Of a stretch of DNA of 5,321 nucleotides, positions 1 to 5,038 are shown piece by piece; within the stretch, counting starts at the first letter, position 1; each line of letters starts with the position of its first letter. The translations under genes and the position numbers were made by a program. The notes beneath the pieces were generated by a model. The model was not told where the DNA came from. It saw only the letters and a program-made list of their open reading frames with translations, and ran no database searches. The stretch is from Chloroflexota bacterium (GTDB lineage: Bacteria > Chloroflexota > Dehalococcoidia > UBA1151): assembly GCA_022561735.1 (NCBI GenBank), contig JADFQR010000108.1:1-5321 (forward strand). Reading direction: 5' to 3'.

Positions 1-150
1 GAACTTTCCCGCCGCGGACACCTGGTAAACCGAATCGACGACTGGGCGCGTGTCACGGGCGACGTTTGCGGCATCACACTTGACCATGATGCCGGGACGG
101 TAACCCCCGCGTCCGATCTACGCGCCGATGCGTACGCAATGTCGAGGTAA
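1..150 (+). CDS. Gamma-glutamyltranspeptidase-like protein, C-terminal end only
   Basis: Frame 1 is open from the window edge to a TAA at 148-150 and gives 49 residues; the start lies outside the window. The pattern matches the extreme C-terminus of the gamma-glutamyltransferase family (Ntn hydrolases that cleave or transfer the gamma-glutamyl group of glutathione and related compounds): RGH followed by Val at residues 5-9, Trp15, Gly20, GI at 24-25, D28 and G32, then ASDLRADAYA at 37-46, which corresponds to the family ending with Asp-Pro-Arg, Asp-Gly and a small residue. In family members this segment belongs to the small subunit made by autocleavage. The catalytic Thr and the substrate loops are not in view, so activity cannot be judged. 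The next gene on the same strand begins 20 nt downstream. The family call rests on a short tail and could shift to a paralogous GGT-fold acylase. Confidence 0.62.
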   Translation, partial: ELSRRGHLVNRIDDWARVTGDVCGITLDHDAGTVTPASDLRADAYAMSR

Positions 151-170
151 TCGGCCACACCGGTATTCAT

Positions 171-485
171 ATGACAGAACAACGCAATACAGACTTCTCA
201 TTTTCCACTCTGAATACCGGGGATCCGGAGGCCGCCGGTCGCAGGAGACGCTTTCAGATAGGCAAGCCGCGCTGGACCGTTGTCGCCGGAATGATCGTCG
301 GCGCGTCTTTCACCGGCGGGTACCTGCTCAACTCGTATTTCTACTGCATAGCCCAGTTCTCCTGCAGAGTCTCGCCGTTCTGGACGATAGTGCTGGCGCT
401 CATCGGGGCGTCCGTCGGCGCTATGTTCGGATGGGCCGTCGGCAAGTTCTTCCGCTTCTTTTACCGTATGACGCGCGTTGATTGA
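171..485 (+). CDS. Small two-helix membrane protein with glycine zipper, function unknown
   Basis: A 104-residue protein I do not recognise by family. A polar N-terminus (1-34) with a basic cluster RRRR at 24-27 is followed by a hydrophobic helix at about 35-58, a short loop with two cysteines (C59, C65), and a second helix at about 70-93, ending in a basic aromatic tail (K92, R95, R99). Basic residues flank both ends, so the positive-inside rule predicts both termini in the cytoplasm and the cysteine loop outside, where a disulfide is possible. Helix 2 carries glycines at 79, 83, 87 and 91, a G-x3-G-x3-G-x3-G zipper typical of tight helix packing or oligomers. ATG 171 is the only usual start codon in frame after the preceding region, but it lacks a well-placed Shine-Dalgarno; the nearest AGGT lies about 20 nt upstream. 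It follows the GGT-like gene by 20 nt and may be co-transcribed. Confidence 0.6.
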   Translation: MTEQRNTDFSFSTLNTGDPEAAGRRRRFQIGKPRWTVVAGMIVGASFTGGYLLNSYFYCIAQFSCRVSPFWTIVLALIGASVGAMFGWAVGKFFRFFYRMTRVD

Positions 486-550
486 ACACCGTCACCGCGG
501 GTTCAGAGACCGGGCGGGCCGTGACGTGCTCAAGCGTTAGCCACTTTGAC

Positions 551-570
551 GCGCCTCGCTGTTGAGGCGC
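551..570 (+). promoter_or_regulatory. Perfect hairpin abutting the phosphoesterase ribosome binding site
   Basis: GCGCCTC at 551-557 and GAGGCGC at 564-570 form a perfect 7-bp stem with the 6-nt loop GCTGTT. The 3' arm is followed directly by the Shine-Dalgarno AGGAG (571-575) of the next gene. There is no T tract, so it is not an intrinsic terminator. A stable stem directly beside the ribosome binding site could affect translation or mRNA stability of the phosphoesterase gene. The structure is seen in the sequence; a regulatory role is inference. Confidence 0.45.
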
Positions 571-575
571 AGGAG
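571..575 (+). promoter_or_regulatory. Ribosome binding site for the metallophosphoesterase gene
   Basis: AGGAG lies 8 nt before ATG 584. It fixes the start of the phosphoesterase reading frame and directly follows the 3' arm of the 551-570 hairpin. Confidence 0.75.
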
Positions 576-583
576 AGCAACCG

Positions 584-1651
584 ATGCCGCCTGCCGGAGA
601 TCGTTTCGTTCTGTGGGCGATGAGCGATGCCCACGTCGGATCTGACCTGGGCAAAGGTGACGGCCGCCGGAGTCTCGCCGAGGCGATTGAACAGTCGGAA
701 GGATCGGGCGGGTTCGATTGGGACATAGCGCTCAACCTGGGTGACTTCTCGGGCACGCAGTCCCCGCCCGGCGATGCCGAGGGCCGGGAGATCGTCAGGC
801 AGTACGGGGCCCTCAAGAAACACCGGCGGGAGCAGGTTTACGACCTGGTCGGGAACCACGACGCCTCGGGGCCTTCCGAGCCACAGCAATGGTGGTTCAA
901 GAAGTGGCTCGACCCGACAGGCGATAACACCGCACACTCCGGGGTCGATGCCCGGCACAGGCCGTTCCCGGTCGACGGTACCTGGGAGCGCTATTCGTTC
1001 AAGGCCGGAAACCTGCTTTTCCTGGTGATGGGAGACCGGAACGACGGTGGCCCACCCGTCGGGCGTGACGAACTCGGCGGCTACCCGGCTGGAGCGATCT
1101 CCTCGGAGACGTTCGAGTGGTGGCGCGACCAGCTCGCATCCAACCGCGACAAGATCGTCATATCGGCGCACCACCACATGCTGAAGGAAACCACCGTTGG
1201 ATCGGGTGACTGGGAGGGCGTGGACAACCTGTATCACGGGCGGTTCGAGCGCGGCGCGCCCATCGGCGCATCGTACCTGTACTGGGTCGGAGGAGAGCCG
1301 GATACGGGTCGCATAGAAGGCGTAATGGCCGATGCCCACTCTCGGGGCGCGCCGGCTATGGACATATGGCTCGGCGCACACACCCACGCTCACCCGGACG
1401 ATCGGTTCAACGGGCGATCACATATCGAGACGAAGTGGGGTGTGAACTTCGTCAACGTTGCTGCGCTGACCCGCTGGCACATGGACAGGAACCGCACCGG
1501 CTATCCGATGTCCCGGGTTCTCGAGTTCACCGACGGCAGCGATGAAGTTCGGGTCCGTTGCTACCTCCACACATCGCAGGTCTCGCCACGTGGCTGGTAC
1601 AACCGGGCCGAACGCACCTTGAAGTTACGCCACGCGTTCCAGGCCCCCTGA
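584..1651 (+). CDS. Calcineurin-like metallophosphoesterase
   Basis: A 355-residue protein with the metal-binding motifs of the calcineurin-like phosphoesterase superfamily in order: SDAH with D15 and H17, NLGDF with D54, GNHD at 90-93, SAHHH with H196-H198, and GAHTHAH at 264-270 supplying H266 and H268 (the GHxH position, with Ala in place of the usual Gly just before H266). These residues normally hold a two-metal centre that hydrolyses phosphomono- or diesters. The substrate cannot be read from the sequence. There is no signal peptide or membrane segment, so it is probably cytoplasmic. The start is supported by AGGAG 8 nt upstream and by the first motif beginning at residue 14. About 98 bp separate it from the gene before and 97 bp from the SDR gene after, so it may have its own transcript. 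The superfamily assignment is secure; the subfamily is not. Confidence 0.92.
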   Translation: MPPAGDRFVLWAMSDAHVGSDLGKGDGRRSLAEAIEQSEGSGGFDWDIALNLGDFSGTQSPPGDAEGREIVRQYGALKKHRREQVYDLVGNHDASGPSEPQQWWFKKWLDPTGDNTAHSGVDARHRPFPVDGTWERYSFKAGNLLFLVMGDRNDGGPPVGRDELGGYPAGAISSETFEWWRDQLASNRDKIVISAHHHMLKETTVGSGDWEGVDNLYHGRFERGAPIGASYLYWVGGEPDTGRIEGVMADAHSRGAPAMDIWLGAHTHAHPDDRFNGRSHIETKWGVNFVNVAALTRWHMDRNRTGYPMSRVLEFTDGSDEVRVRCYLHTSQVSPRGWYNRAERTLKLRHAFQAP

Positions 1652-1652
1652 G

Positions 1653-1682
1653 CCCGGCCCCTTTGTTACCGGTCAGGCCGGG
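1653..1682 (+). terminator. Possible hairpin after the phosphoesterase gene
   Basis: CCCGGCC (1653-1659) pairs perfectly with GGCCGGG (1676-1682) around a 16-nt loop, starting 1 nt after the phosphoesterase stop codon. No T tract follows, so this is at best a weak or factor-assisted terminator or an mRNA 3'-end stabiliser. In DNA this rich in G and C, such a stem could also be chance. Confidence 0.3.
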
Positions 1683-1738
1683 TATCGTCCGTAACCAGAC
1701 AACTCCGGCCCACGAAACCCATCCCCCGGCTGACAGAC

Positions 1739-1742
1739 GGAG
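1739..1742 (+). promoter_or_regulatory. Ribosome binding site for the SDR gene
   Basis: GGAG lies 6 nt before ATG 1749. It supports that start over the in-frame ATGs a few codons later (codons 7 and 10 of the same frame). Confidence 0.65.
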
Positions 1743-1748
1743 CGCTTT

Positions 1749-2543
1749 ATGCCCACGGTCCTTGAGATGCTGGACATGACCGGCCGCACCGCGATCGTGA
1801 CAGGCGGCGGCACGCACCTGGGACGCGCCATGGCGAGCGCCCTCGCTGAACTTGGCGCCTCGGTCTACATCGCCAGCCGCCGGGCGGAGTTGTGCGAAGA
1901 GACCGCCAGGGAACTTCGGGGGCAGGGGCTCGATGTCACCGGGCTCGGCTGCGATGTCACTGACGAGAGCCAGGTCGATGCCATCGTCGGCAGGGTCATG
2001 GCCGATCATGGCCGGCTGGACGTGATGGTGGCGAACGCCGGGGGCGCTTTTACCACCACGTATCTCCCCGACGCGGATATCGAGGAGTTTCGCCGGACCG
2101 TCGATCTGAACCTGACCGGCACATACATATGCGCCCAGTCTGCGGCCCGCGTGATGATCCCTGAGCGCAGGGGGGCCATCGTCACCCTGGGCTCAATCCA
2201 CGGCTTCCTGGCCTCCGACAAACGGATGTACGACGATCTTCCGACCTTCCGTCGCTCAGGACCGCCGTACCAGGCGGCGAAGGGCGGCATATTGAACCTG
2301 ACACGCGGGCTTGCCGCCGAGCTGGGCGAGTACGGCATCACCGTCAACTCCATAAGCCCGGGCCAGGTCCCGAAGGCAACTACGGACGAGGGCCACATCG
2401 AACGCTCGCGCGTCGCCATCCCGCTTCAGCGAACGGGCGTCGCCGATGACCTGAAGGGCGCGATCGCTCTGCTGGCGTCACCGGCCGGCGCATGGATTAC
2501 CGGACACAACCTCATCGTCGATGGCGGCTGGTCGATCTGGTAG
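1749..2543 (+). CDS. Short-chain dehydrogenase/reductase (SDR), probably NADP-dependent
   Basis: A 264-residue classical SDR oxidoreductase of normal family length. The dinucleotide-binding turn is TGGGTHLG (18-25), followed by a basic pair R44-R45 after the second strand, which favours NADP(H) over NAD(H); CDV at 68-70 contacts adenine and NAGG is at 96-99. The catalytic tetrad is N121, S149, Y174 and K178 (YxxxK). The Ser-Tyr distance of 25 is longer than the usual 12-13 because of an insert at about 155-170, a feature also seen in gluconate 5-dehydrogenase-like members. SPG (203-205) and a C-terminal TGHNLIVDGGW complete the fold. It should reduce or oxidise a hydroxyl/carbonyl on a sugar acid, acyl carrier or similar small substrate; which one cannot be told from the sequence. 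Likely cytoplasmic. It is the last gene of the plus-strand block, converging on the SufE-like gene with 22 bp between stop codons. Confidence 0.93.
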   Translation: MPTVLEMLDMTGRTAIVTGGGTHLGRAMASALAELGASVYIASRRAELCEETARELRGQGLDVTGLGCDVTDESQVDAIVGRVMADHGRLDVMVANAGGAFTTTYLPDADIEEFRRTVDLNLTGTYICAQSAARVMIPERRGAIVTLGSIHGFLASDKRMYDDLPTFRRSGPPYQAAKGGILNLTRGLAAELGEYGITVNSISPGQVPKATTDEGHIERSRVAIPLQRTGVADDLKGAIALLASPAGAWITGHNLIVDGGWSIW

Positions 2544-2599
2544 CCCCGGCCGGGGCTTCCTCGTATTAGTCCGGCCGGGGCTGGTTAAGCCGGTTTTTT
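2542..2599 (+). terminator. Intrinsic terminator region with twin palindromes between convergent genes
   Basis: AGCCCCGGCCGG (2542-2553) pairs perfectly over 12 bp with CCGGCCGGGGCT (2571-2582) around a 17-nt loop. The left arm is itself the first part of a perfect 16-bp palindrome (2542-2557). A second, mutually exclusive stem, CCGGC (2571-2575) with GCCGG (2589-2593), is followed immediately by T6 (2594-2599), the classic rho-independent arrangement for plus-strand transcripts. The structure starts inside the SDR stop codon (TAG 2541-2543) and its right half lies inside the last codons of the opposing SufE-like gene. The long stem could also stop minus-strand transcripts, but no T tract follows it in that direction. 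Confidence 0.72.
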
Positions 2600-3039
2600 G
2601 CGGCCCGTGATACCGCTGAAACGATACCCATTAGTCCCTGGCCCTTGCCCATGGTTAACGACCCGCCAAAAATCCGGATGGCGATATCGCTGGGGATGCC
2701 CGCGATCTTGTCAGCCGGCTCCCCGGACACCGTTTGCTGGAGGATTGCCGACAGGGCGCGTGCCGACACGCCCTGTGGATTCTCGACTGCGAACTGGTAT
2801 TCCAGCGTGCCGTCTTCCCGGTCCAACGCCCATACGTAAGCCCCAGACTCGCATCTCAGAATGCGATGATCCTCCGGAAACGGGCGCTGCGCCACCTCGG
2901 GCGACACCTCTTCGAACTCCCGCGACAACTCGATAAGCATCTGGCCGCGCTCAGTCATGTCCAGCGAGTCGAGCTCGGCCATCAGCTCTTCCAGTGCTTC
3001 CGGAACACCCGGCGTTTCGGGCTGCGGGTCCGTGGTCAA
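2566..3039 (-). CDS. SufE-like sulfur acceptor/carrier protein
   Basis: A 157-residue protein resembling the SufE family, which accepts persulfide sulfur from a cysteine desulfurase and passes it to iron-sulfur cluster assembly. An acidic N-terminus is followed by MTERGQMLIELSREF (about 28-42), matching the family's opening helix. RILRCESGAYVWAL (59-72) places C63 at the active-site cysteine. ALSAILQQTVSG (95-106) matches the helix before the conserved Ser-Gly. GLMGIVSAVSRAA (135-147) matches the C-terminal Gly-Leu helix. The residues next to the cysteine are less canonical than in E. coli SufE (Arg instead of Gly before C63). The start is TTG (3039-3037): GAGAGG lies 9 nt upstream, overlapping the end of the rhodanese frame, and the rhodanese stop is only 6 nt away, implying translational coupling. 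A similar SseA/SufE-like gene pair occurs in mycobacteria, from memory. Its last codons lie in the shared terminator. Confidence 0.78.
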   Translation of the reverse strand: MTTDPQPETPGVPEALEELMAELDSLDMTERGQMLIELSREFEEVSPEVAQRPFPEDHRILRCESGAYVWALDREDGTLEYQFAVENPQGVSARALSAILQQTVSGEPADKIAGIPSDIAIRIFGGSLTMGKGQGLMGIVSAVSRAAKNRLNQPRPD

Positions 3040-3045
3040 CCTGGA

Positions 3046-3903
3046 TTACCTCTCGATCGGGACGCCAACAGAGTTGCCCCACTCTGTCCAGCTTCCGTCA
3101 TAGTTGCGGACGTTGCTGTACCCGAGCAGATTCGTGAGCGTGAACCAGGTGTGGCTTGATCGCTCACCGATCCGGCAGTACACGATCACGTCATCGCCAG
3201 GTGCGAGTCCTGCGCCGGACTCGTAGATCTCACGGAGTTCAGATGCTGACTTGAACGTTCCGTCCGATGCGTCCACGGCGCTTGCCCACGGAACGTTTGC
3301 CGCGCCAGGGACGTGGCCGCCGCGTAGCGCTCCCTCGTTTGGAAAGTCCTCCATGTGCAGGCGCTCTCCGGAATACTCGGCGGGACTGCGAACATCGATC
3401 ATCTTGCCCCCGAGGTGCTTCGCTACGTCCTCGCGAAACGCCCGGGTTGTCCTGTCATCTCGTTCGTTCGCGGTGTAGCTCGTCGGGGAGTATGAAGGCG
3501 CCTCGGTGGAAGTCGGCCGGCCTTCCGCATCCCATTTGATGCGTCCGCCATCCATGATCTTCGCGTTGGTGTGGCCAAACAGCCCGAACACCCACAGCGC
3601 GTAGGTCGCCCACCAGTTATTGCGGTCACCGTACAGGATCACGGTGGTGTCGTTGGCGATGCCATTCCTGGACATCAACGCCTCGAACCCGGCCCTGTCC
3701 AGGTAGTCGCGCCGGAGCGGGTCGTTCAGATCAGCCGCCCAGTCGATGTTCACTGCGCTGGAGATATGGCCGGACGGGTAGACCAGCGGGTCCTCGTTGG
3801 ACTCGACGATCCTGATGCCCGCGTCGTTTAGATGATCGGCGACCCACCCGGTGGACACCAGGGCATCGGGGTTCGCATACCCACGTTCAGAAATTTCGCT
3901 CAT
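3046..3903 (-). CDS. Sulfurtransferase with two rhodanese domains (thiosulfate/3-mercaptopyruvate type)
   Basis: A 285-residue tandem-rhodanese protein very like mycobacterial CysA/SseA. It moves sulfane sulfur from thiosulfate or 3-mercaptopyruvate to a thiophilic acceptor through a cysteine persulfide. The N-terminal domain (about 14-130) has [11 protein letters not shown] at 45-55 and [11 protein letters not shown] at 88-98, where D93 replaces the catalytic cysteine, as expected of the inactive domain. The C-terminal domain (about 150-285) has [12 protein letters not shown] (168-179), [11 protein letters not shown] (196-206) and the active loop CRIGERSS (243-250) with catalytic C243, then [10 protein letters not shown] (267-276). 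The CRIGER-type loop fits thiosulfate sulfurtransferases. The frame is open up to an ATG at 4008, but I place the start at 3903: GAAGAGG lies 5 nt upstream, and the extra 35 residues resemble nothing in the family. Cytoplasmic. The SufE-like gene follows after 6 nt. Confidence 0.94.
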   Translation of the reverse strand: MSEISERGYANPDALVSTGWVADHLNDAGIRIVESNEDPLVYPSGHISSAVNIDWAADLNDPLRRDYLDRAGFEALMSRNGIANDTTVILYGDRNNWWATYALWVFGLFGHTNAKIMDGGRIKWDAEGRPTSTEAPSYSPTSYTANERDDRTTRAFREDVAKHLGGKMIDVRSPAEYSGERLHMEDFPNEGALRGGHVPGAANVPWASAVDASDGTFKSASELREIYESGAGLAPGDDVIVYCRIGERSSHTWFTLTNLLGYSNVRNYDGSWTEWGNSVGVPIER

Positions 3904-3908
3904 AACAA

Positions 3909-3915
3909 CCTCTTC
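3909..3915 (-). promoter_or_regulatory. Ribosome binding site that decides the rhodanese start
   Basis: On the minus strand GAAGAGG precedes ATG 3903 by 5 nt. It supports starting at 3903 rather than at the farther in-frame ATG at 4008. The 131-bp gap to the AcoX-like gene shows no clear -35/-10 pair and no terminator, so both a separate promoter and read-through from the AcoX-like gene are possible. Confidence 0.65.
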
Positions 3916-4034
3916 AAGCGAATATGCCCGAACGGCGCGCTCCCCCGAATCATCAGGGGTTCGGACATGTGCAAGCTCGCCCAGAAGCCCAGAATGCGGA
4001 TAGTGCAAGGGCGGTTGGTCCCGGGTAGGAGATT

Positions 4035-5027
4035 CTATTCGACTACGTCGCTCGTTGGAGCAAGCAGTTGAAGAACATGGGCCACATTGACCACACGCGG
4101 CCCTTCGAGGTCAAGAACCACTTCGACCTTCCTTCCGGGGAGGAGTATCACCTCGCGCTCGCCGTCCAGGGCCAGCGTCCCCGGCCGCCGATCGATCTGG
4201 TGACGCTCACCGGGCCGGAGAATCGCCCACTCTGCTACCTCGACCTCCGGCACCATGCCGGGCCCGATCGGCGCCCTCACGGAACAGGCGGTCGGGCCAT
4301 CGCCCCGCCCGAGCCGTATCCGCAGCCCTACCGGCTCATCGATCGCCACAGGCCTGAGCCGCGCACCCACGGCCGATATGCCGATGCTGGCGGGTTCAGC
4401 GCGCGTCAAAAATACCTCTTCCACCGTGTCCATGTCCCAGATCGCCCGGGCGCCGACGAACATCTCGGTTGAAACGGCGACATCGATCAACGCCATATCG
4501 ACCACTTCATCGTTCACGAACACATCAAGCCGCTTGCACCGGGTGATCGCTGCATCCACGCCATCGACCCCCGCAGCGACTGACCCCGCGGCGATACCGG
4601 CCAGCGTGCCCTCGACCATCTGCGGAAATACGTTGTTCGTCCCGGTCGAGATCGGAACGATCGGCACATTGCCAGCGCCCTTCGCCACGACCCGGTTGGT
4701 GCCGTCTCCGCCCAGCGTCACGATGCACCCGGCGCCCTCAGACATCATGATCCGCGCGGCCAGCGTTGATCCGTCCTGGTGGTCAACGCCCGGCATATCG
4801 ATGTAACTGGCTTCAATGTCCGAGGCGACGTCCTCCATCGCCGGCGCCGCCAGGCGGCTCAGGTCCGGCATGATAAGCACACGCTCAACACCGGTTGAAA
4901 CCAACCCGGCGAATACGCGACGGAGAGTGTTCGCTTTCTCCTGGTTTGAGACGACCCTGCCCGCGGCCACAAGGCGGCGAATGTCTTTACCCGCGGCCGG
5001 GTTGGCGATGAGGCATAAAACAAACAT
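4035..5027 (-). CDS. ATP-NAD kinase/AcoX-family protein
   Basis: A 330-residue protein of the NAD kinase-like superfamily, closest in pattern to AcoX, a protein encoded with acetoin-catabolism genes whose exact reaction is not settled. The N-terminus [15 protein letters not shown] (6-20) and [13 protein letters not shown] (30-42) are typical of Aco[11 protein letters not shown] is at 46-55. GGDGTNR (106-112) is the nucleotide-binding GGDGT motif. [19 protein letters not shown] (126-144) is the AcoX version of the second motif. [10 protein letters not shown] (283-292) is the C-terminal Gly-Asp-Gly-type site. ATG 5027 is the only start upstream of the conserved motif before an in-frame stop at 5054-5052, but no Shine-Dalgarno precedes it. 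No acetoin dehydrogenase genes (acoABC) are in view. The rhodanese gene follows on the same strand after 131 bp. The family is clear; a role in acetoin breakdown is not supported by the context. Confidence 0.88.
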   Translation of the reverse strand: MFVLCLIANPAAGKDIRRLVAAGRVVSNQEKANTLRRVFAGLVSTGVERVLIMPDLSRLAAPAMEDVASDIEASYIDMPGVDHQDGSTLAARIMMSEGAGCIVTLGGDGTNRVVAKGAGNVPIVPISTGTNNVFPQMVEGTLAGIAAGSVAAGVDGVDAAITRCKRLDVFVNDEVVDMALIDVAVSTEMFVGARAIWDMDTVEEVFLTRAEPASIGISAVGARLRPVAIDEPVGLRIRLGRGDGPTACSVRAPIGPGMVPEVEVAEWAILRPGERHQIDRRPGTLALDGEREVILLPGRKVEVVLDLEGPRVVNVAHVLQLLAPTSDVVE

Positions 5028-5038
5028 GGGGTGACTTG

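Noticed and set aside
128..481. Alternative plus-strand frame of 117 codons over the small membrane protein.
   Set aside because: It is Arg-rich with no domain pattern and overlaps the end of the GGT-like gene, while the 171-485 frame gives a coherent two-helix membrane topology.
530..1393. Long open frame on the minus strand, 287 codons, opposite the phosphoesterase gene.
   Set aside because: It is antisense to a gene with a complete set of metallophosphoesterase motifs and a good ribosome binding site. Its translation shows no recognisable domain. Such frames arise easily opposite high-GC genes.
3942..3964. Small inverted repeats (CCCC/GGGG and CCGAA/TTCGG) upstream of the rhodanese gene.
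   Set aside because: Stems of only 4-5 bp with large loops are expected by chance in this composition. There is no T tract and no known operator pattern.
3904..4008. 35-residue N-terminal extension of the rhodanese from an ATG at 4008.
   Set aside because: The extension has no family similarity, whereas ATG 3903 has GAAGAGG 5 nt upstream and yields the normal family length.
4255..4806. Plus-strand open frame of 183 codons opposite the AcoX-like gene.
   Set aside because: The translation is rich in Ser, Thr, Pro and Ala with no domain pattern, and it lies fully within a well-supported gene on the other strand.
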